64,000 nt of DNA from an uncultured Clostridium sp. GTDB taxonomy: Bacteria; Bacillota; Clostridia; TANB77; CAG-508. A program made the translations under genes and the position numbers. The notes below the pieces were generated by a model. That model was not told where the DNA came from. It saw only the letters and a list, made by a program, of their open reading frames with translations, and did no database searches. Where the stretch lies: NCBI GenBank assembly GCA_900557195.1, contig USRT01000002.1:65784-129783 (forward strand), read 5' to 3'. Position 1 is the stretch's first letter; the number at the start of each line of letters is the position of its first letter. Shown in pieces: positions 1 to 8,340 of the stretch.

Positions 1-224
1 ATAGCAAAGATAGAGAATCTTGAGAAAGCTCCACCAGAAATCATATCAATCAATCCTTGCATTCCATTTGTAGCTGAGCTCATATATTCTGCTAATTTTA
101 TTGTATCTACGCCTGGAATTGTAATATAACAACCTAATCTAAATACTATAATTAATATTAATGTATATAATAATCTCTTTCTTACATCTGGAGTTTTTAA
201 AGCATTTTTAATGGTGTTAAACAA
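1..224 (-). CDS. secY: Protein translocase subunit SecY (N-terminal part; gene runs off the window)
   Basis: Only the first 74 codons are present. The hand translation starts FNTIKNALKTPDVRKR, continues into a first membrane segment (LLYTLILIIVFRLGCY) and then TIPGVDT, which is the typical SecY start. SecY is the channel subunit of the SecYEG translocon in the cytoplasmic membrane. I chose a TTG start at 222-224, because it follows the rplO stop directly and has AGGTG six bases upstream. The place after rplO is the normal spc operon order, so translation is probably coupled to L15. Confidence 0.93.
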   Translation of the reverse strand, partial: MFNTIKNALKTPDVRKRLLYTLILIIVFRLGCYITIPGVDTIKLAEYMSSATNGMQGLIDMISGGAFSRFSIFA

Positions 225-659
225 TTAAATCACCTCTGTCTTTCCACCTAAAGCTTCTATTTTTTCTTTTGCAGCTTTAGTAAATCTTTTAGCTTTTACA
301 GCTAATTTTTTCTCTAGAGTACCTGTAGCTAATACTACAATACCATCATTAATTTTACTAATAATTCCATCAGCTACTAAACTTTCAGCTGTAACTTCTT
401 CAGTTGTAGCTTTATTAAGCATTGTAAGAGTTACTTCTGTGTAGTTTTTAGCATGAATATTAGTGAAACCTCTTTTTGGTAATCTTCTATATAATGGTGT
501 TTGACCACCTTCAAAACCTCTTCTAACTCCACCGCCTGATCTTGCTTTTTGTCCTTTATGTCCTCTACCAGAAGTTTTTCCAAGTCCTGAACCAATTCCA
601 CGTCCTACTCTTGTTCTAGTTTTTGTATTTTGTGCTGGTTTTAATTCGTCTATTTTCAT
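225..659 (-). CDS. rplO: Large ribosomal subunit protein uL15
   Basis: This 144-residue protein has the glycine- and basic-rich N-terminal tail of L15 (RGIGSGLGKTSGRGHKGQKA) that reaches into 23S rRNA, followed by the globular domain with GFTNIHAKNY. It is full length. Its upstream neighbour is rpsE, only 92 bases away, so the rpmD gene that usually sits between them is absent. A CGG triplet near 532 straddles two glycine codons (GGC|GGT) and is not read as a codon. Confidence 0.98.
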   Translation of the reverse strand: MKIDELKPAQNTKTRTRVGRGIGSGLGKTSGRGHKGQKARSGGGVRRGFEGGQTPLYRRLPKRGFTNIHAKNYTEVTLTMLNKATTEEVTAESLVADGIISKINDGIVVLATGTLEKKLAVKAKRFTKAAKEKIEALGGKTEVI

Positions 660-751
660 TATGCGGTTACACCTCCTTAATTTAATTTCTACGTAAGCTT
701 TATTTTTATAGCATAAGTATATTATAACTAATTTAATTATGCAAGATAAAA

Positions 752-1243
752 TTAAATAATATCTTCTACTTTTTTACCTCTTTTTTTAGCAACTTGTTCA
801 ATTGTTTGCATTGATTGTAATCCTTGTATTGTAGCATATACTACGTTTCTAGGATTGTTTGTTCCTATAACTTTAGTTCTAATATCTTTATATCCTGCAA
901 GCTCAAGTACTGGTCTAACACTTCCACCTGCGATAACTCCTGTACCTTCTGCTGCTGGTTTTAGCATTACACTTGCACTACCAAATTTTCCTATATATTC
1001 GTGTGGTATTGTTGTTCCTACAACTGGAACTTCTACTAAATTCTTTTTAGCATCTTCAATTGCTTTTTTGATTGCATCTGGAACTTCTGAAGCTTTTCCA
1101 TTTCCTACACCAACGTGACCATTTTCGTCACCAACAACAACAACTGCACTAAATCTAAATGTTCTACCACCTTTAACAACCTTAGCAACTCTATTAATCG
1201 CTACAACTTTTTCTTTTAATTCTGATGTATTTTCTTGTTGCAC
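752..1243 (-). CDS. rpsE: Small ribosomal subunit protein uS5
   Basis: This 163-residue S5 has the double-stranded RNA-binding-like N-terminal half (KEKVVAINRVAKVVKGGRTF) and the C-terminal half with GGSVRPVLELAGYKDI. S5 sits at the mRNA entry side of the 30S subunit and contributes to decoding fidelity. That is worth noting here because of the frameshift sites seen elsewhere in the window. I see nothing obviously abnormal in its length or motifs. It lies between rplR and rplO in the spc part of the operon. Confidence 0.98.
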   Translation of the reverse strand: MQQENTSELKEKVVAINRVAKVVKGGRTFRFSAVVVVGDENGHVGVGNGKASEVPDAIKKAIEDAKKNLVEVPVVGTTIPHEYIGKFGSASVMLKPAAEGTGVIAGGSVRPVLELAGYKDIRTKVIGTNNPRNVVYATIQGLQSMQTIEQVAKKRGKKVEDII

Positions 1244-1298
1244 GCTTTTTCCCTCCTTTTACTAATTTATAAGGTTTACATACCTTATTTTTTATTTA

Positions 1299-1658
1299 TT
1301 AAAATACAAGACCTGCTTCTCTTGCAGCTTCTGCTAATTCTTTAATAACACCATGATATACATAACCACTTCTATCAAAAACAACAGTTTTAATGTTTTT
1401 ATCCATTGCTCTTTTTGCTATTAAAGTTCCTACTTCTTTAGCAGCTTCTTTATTTGAATGTTTTACTTTTACTTCTTTATCAAGAGTAGAAGCACTAGCA
1501 ATAGTAGTTCCTTGAACATCATCAATTACTTGAACAAATAAGTTATTATTACTTCTATACACACATAATCTTGGACGATCAGCTGTACCACTTATTTTTT
1601 TACGAACTCTTAAATGTCTTCTATCTCTTTCTAGTTTTCTATTTGTTTTCGTAATCAT
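1299..1658 (-). CDS. rplR: Large ribosomal subunit protein uL18
   Basis: The protein is about 119 residues and shows the L18 pattern: a basic N-terminus (KLERDRRHLRVRKKISGT), RPRLCVYRSNN and a C-terminal AAREAGLVF. L18 binds 5S rRNA and helps load it onto the large subunit. I prefer the ATG at 1658 to the upstream GTG at 1667, since that GTG is part of the GAGGTG ribosome-binding site, six bases from the ATG. Confidence 0.97.
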   Translation of the reverse strand: MITKTNRKLERDRRHLRVRKKISGTADRPRLCVYRSNNNLFVQVIDDVQGTTIASASTLDKEVKVKHSNKEAAKEVGTLIAKRAMDKNIKTVVFDRSGYVYHGVIKELAEAAREAGLVF

Positions 1659-1683
1659 TCTTTTCACCTCTTTTTCTTATCTA

Positions 1684-2223
1684 TTATTTCTTACCAGCTT
1701 TACCTTCTTTACGTCTAATATGCTCTTCTGCATATTTAATTCCTTTTCCTCTATATACTTCTGGTGGTCTCTTTGTTCTGATAACAGCAGCTGTTTGACC
1801 AACTAACTCTTTATCAATACCTCTAACTATAATTTGGTTTGGATTTGGAACATCATATGTAATTCCTTCTGGAGCTTCCATCTCTACTGGATGAGAATAT
1901 CCTAAGTTCATTAATAAGTTGTTTCCTTTTTTCTGAGCTCTATATCCAACACCATTTATTTCTAATTCTCTTTTATACTCGTTTAAAACGCCTTCTATCA
2001 TATTACTAATTAAAGTTCTTGTTAAACCATGTAAACTTCTATTTGCTGGTTCATCATCTGGTCTTTCAACTTTAATTACTTTATCTTCCATAGAAACTTT
2101 AATATTATTATGAATATCTTTTTCTAAAGTTCCTTTAGGTCCTTTTACAGTAATGTGATTTCCGTTCAAAGTAACTTCAACACCATCTGGTACTGTAATA
2201 GGTTTATTTCCTATTCTTGACAT
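1684..2223 (-). CDS. rplF: Large ribosomal subunit protein uL6
   Basis: The 179-residue protein starts MSRIGNKPITVPDGV and ends with the conserved PPEVYRGKGIKYAEEHIRRKEGKAGKK of L6, which binds near the sarcin-ricin loop of 23S rRNA. Both L6 repeats are present and the length is normal. It is 25 bases upstream of rplR and downstream of rpsH. Confidence 0.98.
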   Translation of the reverse strand: MSRIGNKPITVPDGVEVTLNGNHITVKGPKGTLEKDIHNNIKVSMEDKVIKVERPDDEPANRSLHGLTRTLISNMIEGVLNEYKRELEINGVGYRAQKKGNNLLMNLGYSHPVEMEAPEGITYDVPNPNQIIVRGIDKELVGQTAAVIRTKRPPEVYRGKGIKYAEEHIRRKEGKAGKK

Positions 2224-2295
2224 TTTTTACCCTCCTTCTTTTAATTTAGTTTATTTTTAATTTTAGTAATTACAAATAACTTATTTAGATGTATC

Positions 2296-2697
2296 TTACC
2301 ATACATAAGCTAAAACTTCTCCACCTAAACCTTCTTGTCTTGCTTCTTTATCTGTTTTAATTCCTTTAGAAGTTGAAATTAAAGCAATTCCTAGTCCATT
2401 TAATACTTTTGGTAATTCATCTTTAGATGCATAAACTCTTAATCCTGGTTTACTTATTCTCTTTAAACCATCAATTATTCTAGCGCCCTTTTCATCATAT
2501 TTCAAAGTAATTCTTAAAACACCTTGATTTGCTTCGCCTTCTATTTCTTCAACTGCTTTTACATATCCTTCATTTAATAAGATATTAGCAATTGCTCTTT
2601 TCATGTTTGATGCAGGAACATCTACTGTTTTATGTTTTGAACTGTTTGCGTTTCTTATTCTTGTTAGCATATCTGCTATTGGATCAGTAGTAATCAA
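2296..2697 (-). CDS. rpsH: Small ribosomal subunit protein uS8
   Basis: This 133-residue S8 contains DPIADMLTRIRNA at the N-terminus and the C-terminal STSKGIKTDKEARQEGLGGEVLAYVW, the typical 16S rRNA-binding end. The start is TTG at 2695-2697, with GGAGG about eight bases upstream; no ATG in this frame lies near the ribosome-binding site. S8 is known in other bacteria as a translational repressor of the spc genes. Confidence 0.97.
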   Translation of the reverse strand: MITTDPIADMLTRIRNANSSKHKTVDVPASNMKRAIANILLNEGYVKAVEEIEGEANQGVLRITLKYDEKGARIIDGLKRISKPGLRVYASKDELPKVLNGLGIALISTSKGIKTDKEARQEGLGGEVLAYVW

Positions 2698-2775
2698 TTT
2701 TCATACCTCCTTCTTGTTACTCTTTTATATTTTTCCTTTAGAATTATTCCGTTTTTTTAAGTAAAATTTTAGATT

Positions 2776-2961
2776 CTACCAACTAGCTTTCTTTACTCCT
2801 GGTATTTCTCCTTTATGAGCTAATTCTCTAAAGCATACACGGCATATTCCAAATTTTCTAATGTAAGCATGTGGTCTTCCACAAATTTTACATCTGTTAT
2901 ATTCTCTTGTTTTGAATTTTTGATCTTTTTGTTGTTTTACTTTTAATGATTTCTTAGCCAT
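2776..2961 (-). CDS. rpsZ: Small ribosomal subunit protein uS14, zinc-binding type
   Basis: At 61 residues this is the short S14 form. Four cysteines in two CxxC pairs (CKICGRPHAY and GICRVCF) form a zinc ribbon. It ends GEIPGVKKASW, the usual C-terminus. The protein belongs to the head of the 30S subunit. It lies between rplE and rpsH, with a 120-base gap upstream that may hold RNA structure. Confidence 0.97.
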   Translation of the reverse strand: MAKKSLKVKQQKDQKFKTREYNRCKICGRPHAYIRKFGICRVCFRELAHKGEIPGVKKASW

Positions 2962-3081
2962 TCTTTATACTTCTCCTCCTTTTCGACTAAAGTCTCGGGA
3001 CCAATTTATTTGAAATTTCACATTTCGGCTTTCATTTTTTATGAGAAGCGTCCCTTTAATTTTGCCTATTCTATGTGAATT

Positions 3082-3621
3082 TTATCCTTTAAAAGGCATT
3101 CCTAAAAGAGTTAATAATTCTCTTGCTTCTTCATCGCTATTTGCTGTTGTAACAAATATAATATCCATTCCTCTTATTTTATCAATTTTATCATACTCAA
3201 TTTCAGGGAATATTAATTGTTCTTTTATACCCATTGAGTAATTTCCTCTACCATCAAATGAATTTGCAGATACTCCTCTAAAATCTCTTACTCTTGGAAG
3301 TGCTACATTAAATAGTTTGTATGCAAAATCATACATTTTTCCTTTTCTTAAAGTAACTTTACATCCTATATCAACACCTGCTCTTAATTTGAAAGCAGCA
3401 ATTGCCTTTTTAGATTTTGTAACAATTGGTTTTTGACCTGTTATTAACTTTAAATCATTAACAGCATTCTCTAATGATTTAGGATTTTCCTTTGTATCTC
3501 CTAAACCTATATTGATTACTATTTTTTCTAGTTTTGGAACTTCCATAACTGATTTATAATTGAATTTTTTCATCATGCTTGGTATAATTTCTTTTTCATA
3601 TTGTTCTCTTAATTTTTCCAT
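3082..3621 (-). CDS. rplE: Large ribosomal subunit protein uL5
   Basis: The 179-residue protein has the N-terminal YEKEIIPSMMKKFNYKSVM, the motif KAIAAFKLRAGVDIGCKVTLR, and the C-terminal DIIFVTTANSDEEARELL of L5. L5 binds 5S rRNA and contacts the P-site tRNA. It is full length and follows rplX by 23 bases. Confidence 0.98.
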   Translation of the reverse strand: MEKLREQYEKEIIPSMMKKFNYKSVMEVPKLEKIVINIGLGDTKENPKSLENAVNDLKLITGQKPIVTKSKKAIAAFKLRAGVDIGCKVTLRKGKMYDFAYKLFNVALPRVRDFRGVSANSFDGRGNYSMGIKEQLIFPEIEYDKIDKIRGMDIIFVTTANSDEEARELLTLLGMPFKG

Positions 3622-3644
3622 AAGTCTTCAATAGACCTCCTTTC

Positions 3645-3956
3645 TTATTTAATTTTTGTACCACATTTTTTACAAACACGTACTTTCTCATCTTTTTGAA
3701 TTTCAAATCCTATTCTTGTAGGTTTTCCACATTTTGGGCAAACTACATTTACTTTACTTGAATGGATTGCACATTCTACTGGTATAATTCCGCCTTCTTC
3801 ACCTTGTCTTCTTGGTTTAACGTGTTTTTTTCTTATATTAATACCTTTTACAATTACTTTTTCTGTTTTTGGTATTACTTCTAATACTTCTCCAGTTTTA
3901 CCTTTATCATTTCCTGATAAAACTTGAACTGTATCACCTTTTTTTACTTTTAACAT
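3645..3956 (-). CDS. rplX: Large ribosomal subunit protein uL24
   Basis: This L24 carries the KOW motif (KKGDTVQVLSGNDKGKTGEVLEV) at its start. It ends in a C-terminal zinc-ribbon-like segment with two CxxC pairs (CPKCGKPTRI and CKKCGTKIK). L24 is an early assembly initiator of the 50S subunit. I use the ATG at 3956; the longer reading from 3968 begins with a GTG that is part of the GAGGTG ribosome-binding site. Confidence 0.96.
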   Translation of the reverse strand: MLKVKKGDTVQVLSGNDKGKTGEVLEVIPKTEKVIVKGINIRKKHVKPRRQGEEGGIIPVECAIHSSKVNVVCPKCGKPTRIGFEIQKDEKVRVCKKCGTKIK

Positions 3957-4126
3957 TTTATATTTCACCTCTTCTTTTCGGTAATTTTGTTATAGGTTTA
4001 CAGATTCACCAAATGTTCATCTGCATCTTTAATCTCTAATAATAGAACTCCTTAAGCAGTCGTTTTATTTAAGAGCTTAAAGTCCTCTGTATCAACAATG
4101 TGTAAGCTCACGCGTTCGCTAACACA

Positions 4127-4495
4127 TTATAGAACTTCAGGAGCTAAAGATAATATTTTCATGTAATCTTTATCTCTTAATTCTCTTGCAACTGGCCCAA
4201 ATATACGAGTTCCCTTTGGGTTTCCATCTTCTTTTATAATTACAGCTGCATTTTCATCAAATCTTATATATGATCCATCAGCTCTTCTTGTTGGTTTTTT
4301 AGTTCTTACTACTACTGCCTTTACAACATCACCTTTTTTAACAACGCCACCTGGTGTAGCTGTTTTAACAGAAGCAACAATAACATCTCCAATTCTAGCG
4401 TATTTTCTATATGATCCACCTAGACATCTGATACACATAATTTCTTTTGCACCAGTGTTATCAGCTACTTTTAATATAGATTGTTGCTGTACCAT
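4127..4495 (-). CDS. rplN: Large ribosomal subunit protein uL14
   Basis: The 122-residue protein begins MVQQQSILKVADNTGAKEIMC and contains the L14 signature GGVVKKGDVVKAVVVRTKK. It is part of an inter-subunit bridge and contacts L19. It is followed by an unusually long gap (3957-4126) for this tightly packed operon, which begins with a hairpin just past the stop codon. Confidence 0.98.
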   Translation of the reverse strand: MVQQQSILKVADNTGAKEIMCIRCLGGSYRKYARIGDVIVASVKTATPGGVVKKGDVVKAVVVRTKKPTRRADGSYIRFDENAAVIIKEDGNPKGTRIFGPVARELRDKDYMKILSLAPEVL

Positions 4496-4521
4496 ATTCT
4501 AGTACCTCCTTCTTTAATCAA

Positions 4522-4785
4522 TTATTTTATAACTGCCTTTTCAACGATTTCAACTACTCTCCATCTCTTATCTTTTGATAAAGGTCTTGTTTCCATAACT
4601 TTAACTTTATCTCCAGCTTGACATTCATTTTTTTCGTCATGAGCTTTTAACTTATATGTTCTCTTTTGGATTTTTCCATAAGTTTTATTTTTTTCACTTG
4701 TTTCTACTGCAACAACAACTGTTTTATCCATTTTATCAGAAACAACTGTACCAATCATAACTTTACGAAGATTTCTTTCTTCCAT
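4522..4785 (-). CDS. rpsQ: Small ribosomal subunit protein uS17
   Basis: This 87-residue OB-fold protein has the S17 hallmarks GTVVSDKMDKTVVVAVE and CQAGDKVKVMETRPLSKDKRW. S17 binds 16S rRNA early in assembly. It lies between rpmC and rplN, with a good GGAGG-type ribosome-binding site upstream. Confidence 0.97.
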   Translation of the reverse strand: MEERNLRKVMIGTVVSDKMDKTVVVAVETSEKNKTYGKIQKRTYKLKAHDEKNECQAGDKVKVMETRPLSKDKRWRVVEIVEKAVIK

Positions 4786-4857
4786 TTCGATTAATCTCCT
4801 TCCTCAAAAATTGTCAGGATTACATTTTATTTGTTTTAGTAAATATAGTTCCTGCTA

Positions 4858-5058
4858 CTATTTTACTTCTTCGATTTCTCTTTTTCTTAATTCAGTTTTT
4901 ACTCTGGCAATGTCTTTTCTCACTTCTTTAATTTTCATAGGATTATCTAAACCATTTGTTTTCAAACTAAATCTTAATTTAAATAACTCTGATTTTAATT
5001 CTCCTAATTCCTTTTCTAAATCTGGTGAAGACATTTCTCTTATTTTATTTATCTTCAT
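4858..5058 (-). CDS. rpmC: Large ribosomal subunit protein uL29
   Basis: The 66-residue, two-helix protein MKINKIREMSSPDLEKEL is a typical L29, with KLRFSLKTNGLDNPMKIKEVRKDIARVKT in the middle (split here only in description). L29 is near the polypeptide exit tunnel and helps dock trigger factor. Its start overlaps the end of rplP by 14 bases, which suggests translational coupling. Confidence 0.96.
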   Translation of the reverse strand: MKINKIREMSSPDLEKELGELKSELFKLRFSLKTNGLDNPMKIKEVRKDIARVKTELRKREIEEVK

Positions 5059-5488
5059 CTATTTCACCACCTATTTCAGTTTCCTTTTTAACAAATTTAC
5101 ACTTAACAGATAGTTTATTTGCAGCAAGTCTTAAAGCTTCTCTTGCAGTTTCTTCTGGAACTCCTGCTATTTCAAACATTACTCTACCTGGTTTTACAGC
5201 TGCTACCCAGTATTCTACGGCACCTTTACCTTTACCCATACGAGTTTCAGCTGGTTTCTTTGTTATTGGTTTATCTGGGAAAATTTTGATCCAAACTTTT
5301 CCACCTCTTTTAATATAACGAGTCATAGCAACACGGGCTGCTTCTATTTGATTAGAAGTAATAAACCCTAGATCTAATGATTGAATACCATATTCACCAT
5401 CAGTAACTTTATTTCCTCTCATTGCTTTTCCTCTTACTCTACCTTTTTGTTGTTTTCTATATTTTGTTCTTTTTGGCATTAATGGCAT
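5045..5488 (-). CDS. rplP: Large ribosomal subunit protein uL16
   Basis: The 147-residue protein starts MPLMPKRTKYRKQQKGR and has GYGIQ-like and RVPMGKGKG-like L16 elements (EYGIQSLDLGFITSNQIEAA, then RMGKGKGAVEYWVA). L16 shapes the A-site region of the 50S subunit. The start codon overlaps the rpsC stop by one base, and a GGAGGAG site lies seven bases upstream. Confidence 0.98.
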   Translation of the reverse strand: MPLMPKRTKYRKQQKGRVRGKAMRGNKVTDGEYGIQSLDLGFITSNQIEAARVAMTRYIKRGGKVWIKIFPDKPITKKPAETRMGKGKGAVEYWVAAVKPGRVMFEIAGVPEETAREALRLAANKLSVKCKFVKKETEIGGEIDEDK

Positions 5489-6150
5489 TATTTGTCTCCT
5501 CCTTCCATTTTAGCTTTTTTAGCTGGAAGAACTTCACCTTTATATATCCAAACTTTAACACCGATTTTTCCATATGTTGTATCTGCTTCTGCAAATCCAT
5601 AATCAATATCAGCTCTTAATGTTTGAAGTGGTATTGTACCTTCTTTATAGAATTCTGTTCTAGCCATATCTGCTCCACCTAATCTTCCAGATACTGCAGT
5701 TTTTATTCCTAAAGCACCTGCTTTCATAGATTTTTGCATACATTGTTTCATTGCTCTTCTGAATGAAATTCTTCTTTCTAGTTGTCCTGCGATATTTTCT
5801 GCAACTAATTGTGCATCTACATCAACATTTTTAACCTCAACTATATTTAAATTTACTTCTTTATTAATCATTTTTTGTAATTCAAGTTTTAATTCCTCAG
5901 CAAGGTTTCCACCTTTTCCGATTACTAAACCTGGTTTTGCTGTAAACACATTAACTTTAACAAATTTAGCTGTTCTTTCAATTTCAATTTTTGAAATTCC
6001 ACTAACATATAATTTTTTCTTTACATATTTACGGATTTTGTTATCTTCTACAAGATAATCTCCAAAGTTCTTAGAATCTGCATACCATTTTGAACTCCAA
6101 TCCTTAATTATGCCAACTCTTAATCCATGTGGATCCATTTTTTGTCCCAT
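5488..6150 (-). CDS. rpsC: Small ribosomal subunit protein uS3
   Basis: The protein has 220 residues. It starts MGQKMDPHGLRVGIIKDW and contains a KH domain with VIGKGGNLAEEL. The C-terminal domain has GRLGGADMARTEFYKEGTIP. S3 lines the mRNA entry tunnel. The two CGG triplets within it straddle codons (ATC|GGT and ATC|GGA) and leave the frame intact. Confidence 0.98.
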   Translation of the reverse strand: MGQKMDPHGLRVGIIKDWSSKWYADSKNFGDYLVEDNKIRKYVKKKLYVSGISKIEIERTAKFVKVNVFTAKPGLVIGKGGNLAEELKLELQKMINKEVNLNIVEVKNVDVDAQLVAENIAGQLERRISFRRAMKQCMQKSMKAGALGIKTAVSGRLGGADMARTEFYKEGTIPLQTLRADIDYGFAEADTTYGKIGVKVWIYKGEVLPAKKAKMEGGDK

Positions 6151-6172
6151 TTTAAATAAATCCTCCTTTCTT

Positions 6173-6535
6173 TTACACTCTTTCTCTCAATACTATTGTT
6201 ATATGACTTGTTCTTTTTCTAATTCTAACTGCTGAACCTTTTGCAGCTGGTCTAATTCTCTTTAATGTTGGACCTTGATTTGCATAAATTTCAGCAACAT
6301 ATAATTTACCATGAGTCATATTATGATTATTTTCAGCATTTGCAATAGCTGATTTTAATAATTTTTCTAATATTTCAGATGCAGCTTTTGGTGTGAATTT
6401 AACGATAGCTAAAGCTTCATCAACATTTTTTCCTCTTAATAAATCAGCTACGACTTTCACTTTTCTAGGTGAAATTCTCGCAAATTTAAGAGTTGCAACT
6501 GCTTCTGGTACGATTTCTTGCATTACTTCTTCCAC
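6173..6535 (-). CDS. rplV: Large ribosomal subunit protein uL22
   Basis: This 120-residue protein has ARISPRKVKVVADLLRGKNV and ends in the tunnel-lining hairpin region with RIRPAAKGSAVRIRKRTSHI. L22 reaches into the peptide exit tunnel. The start is GTG at 6535, with AAGGAGG eight bases upstream; an in-frame ATG four codons later is a less likely alternative. Confidence 0.97.
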   Translation of the reverse strand: MEEVMQEIVPEAVATLKFARISPRKVKVVADLLRGKNVDEALAIVKFTPKAASEILEKLLKSAIANAENNHNMTHGKLYVAEIYANQGPTLKRIRPAAKGSAVRIRKRTSHITIVLRERV

Positions 6536-6564
6536 TTTATTTCCCTCCTTAAAGTAGTTTTATT

Positions 6565-6840
6565 TTATTTTTTTGTTGTTTTTTCTCCAGCATGACCTTT
6601 GAATGTTCTTGTTGGAGCAAATTCTCCTAATTTATGTCCTATCATTTCTTCTGATATATAAACAGGTACATGTTTTCTACCATCATGAACAGCTATTGTG
6701 TGTCCAACCATTTGTGGATATATAGTAGAAGCTCTTGACCATGTTTTTAATACTTCTTTATTTCCTGATTCATTCATAGCTTCGATTCTTTTCATAAGTT
6801 CAGGAGCTACGTATGGTACTTTTTTACTAGATCTTGACAT
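6565..6840 (-). CDS. rpsS: Small ribosomal subunit protein uS19
   Basis: This 91-residue S19 has the conserved TIYPQMVGHTIAVHDGRKHV and GHKLGEFAPTRTFKGHAG. It sits in the head of the 30S subunit, near the A site. A 247-base gap with strong dyad symmetries separates it from rplB, which is unusual between these two genes. Confidence 0.98.
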   Translation of the reverse strand: MSRSSKKVPYVAPELMKRIEAMNESGNKEVLKTWSRASTIYPQMVGHTIAVHDGRKHVPVYISEEMIGHKLGEFAPTRTFKGHAGEKTTKK

Positions 6841-7087
6841 AAGTATTATTTCCCTCCTTCTTTAGGAATTTCCTTTTAATTTTTAGTATGTAAATCCTTT
6901 TTTAGATTTACTATATTTATTTTAGAAAAATCCTTAAAGATTTTTCTAATGAATATAACTTTCGCTTTTCTAAATTTATATAAGTTTTGTACATTTTGAT
7001 TATATAAAAAAACTTATAAATTTAGCTATTTTAACTCCGGCCTGCATAAGATATCCGTAAAGCTCGTTATACATGCTAACGGCTATC
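6841..7087 (-). other. Structured gap between rplB and rpsS
   Basis: The gap has no gene. An 11-bp perfect inverted repeat lies at 6922-6932 / 6939-6949 (arm TTAGAAAAATC). An imperfect stem spans about 6976-7023. Next to the rplB stop, a hairpin pairs AAGATAGCCGT with ACGGATATCTT (7048-7058 / 7079-7089). The order suggests RNA structure in the transcript, such as processing or partial attenuation, but none of the stems has a long U-tract. Confidence 0.5.
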
Positions 7088-7915
7088 TTATTTTCTTCTC
7101 TTAACAATAAATTTATCAGATTGTTTATTTTTCTTTCTTGTTTTATATCCAAGAGCTGGTTTACCCCAAGGTGTCATTGGTCCTGCGTGTCCTACAGGTG
7201 CTCTACCTTCACCACCACCATGAGGGTGATCTACTGGGTTCATTACAGAACCTCTAACTTCAGGTCTTTTACCCATATGTCTGCTTCTTCCAGCTTTACC
7301 TATTTTAACATTTTCATGATCTGAGTTTCCAACTGTTCCTATAGTTGCTCTACATACAGCCATTATTAATCTCATTTCTCCTGATGGAAGTCTTACGTGA
7401 GCATATTTACCTTCTTTAGCCATTAATTGTGCTTCTTGTCCGGCAGCTCTAACTAATTTTCCACCTTGACCAGGATTTAATTCTATATTATGAATCATTG
7501 TACCTACTGGTATGTTTTCAATTTTCATACAGTTTCCTGGTTTAATATCTGCTTTATCTCCAGATACTACTTTGTCACCATCTGTTAATCCTATTGGTGC
7601 TAAGATGTATGATTTTTCTCCATCTTCATATTCTATTAAAGCAATATTTGCACTTCTGTTTGGATCATATTCGATTCCTAAAACAGTTGCTACCATATCA
7701 TCTTTTCTTCTTTTAAAATCTATTAATCTATATTTTTGTCTGTTTCCTCCACCTTGGTGACGTACAGTTATTCTACCATATGAGTTTCTTCCTGCATTTT
7801 TCTTTTTCTTTGTAAGTAAAGATTTTTCAGGAGTTGATTTTGTTATTTCATCAAATGTAGAAACTGTCATGTTTCTTAATGATGGAGTTGTTGGGTTAAA
7901 ATGTTTCATTCCCAT
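7088..7915 (-). CDS. rplB: Large ribosomal subunit protein uL2
   Basis: The 275-residue protein has GRITVRHQGGGNRQKYR and, at the C-terminus, the near-universal VMNPVDHPHGGGEGRAP with the histidine linked to peptidyl transfer function. Ending in KKNKQSDKFIVKRRK, it is full length. L2 is needed for subunit association. A CGG near 7441 straddles GCC|GGA and is not a codon. Confidence 0.98.
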   Translation of the reverse strand: MGMKHFNPTTPSLRNMTVSTFDEITKSTPEKSLLTKKKKNAGRNSYGRITVRHQGGGNRQKYRLIDFKRRKDDMVATVLGIEYDPNRSANIALIEYEDGEKSYILAPIGLTDGDKVVSGDKADIKPGNCMKIENIPVGTMIHNIELNPGQGGKLVRAAGQEAQLMAKEGKYAHVRLPSGEMRLIMAVCRATIGTVGNSDHENVKIGKAGRSRHMGKRPEVRGSVMNPVDHPHGGGEGRAPVGHAGPMTPWGKPALGYKTRKKNKQSDKFIVKRRK

Positions 7916-7991
7916 TTTTATTCTCTCCTTTTAATTTTATTTTCCTAGTATTAAAACTAGATATTTATTTTTCATTTACTTTATAAGCAAA

Positions 7992-8339
7992 TTAAGCTCC
8001 CATAAATTCATCTATTGAATCTTTATATTTTTTAGAAACCTTCTTTGCTTTTCCACCTTCTGCTAAGTAAGTTACTTCTGATGGATTTGTATCGATTGTA
8101 ACTATTGCTTTTTTCCAATCTGATGTTCTTCCAACACTTCTACCTACTCTTTTTTCTTTTCCTTTTACTGTAATTGTATTAACACTTAATACTTTTACTT
8201 CAAAAAGTTTTTCTACAGCTCTTGCTATATCAACTTTTGTTGCTTTTTTATTTACTTTAAAGGTATACTTTCCTTCTTGTAATCCATCATTACTTTTTTC
8301 AGTAATAATTGGTTCAATTATGATATCTTCCGCCATCAT
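7992..8339 (-). CDS. rplW: Large ribosomal subunit protein uL23
   Basis: This 115-residue L23 has IIIEPIITEKSNDGLQEGKY and KVDIARAVEKLFEVKV. L23 forms the docking site for trigger factor and SRP at the tunnel exit. Its start is one base from the rplD stop, so the two are probably coupled. The C-terminus (SKKYKDSIDEFMGA) is slightly longer than in many relatives. Confidence 0.97.
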   Translation of the reverse strand: MMAEDIIIEPIITEKSNDGLQEGKYTFKVNKKATKVDIARAVEKLFEVKVLSVNTITVKGKEKRVGRSVGRTSDWKKAIVTIDTNPSEVTYLAEGGKAKKVSKKYKDSIDEFMGA

Positions 8340-8340
8340 C

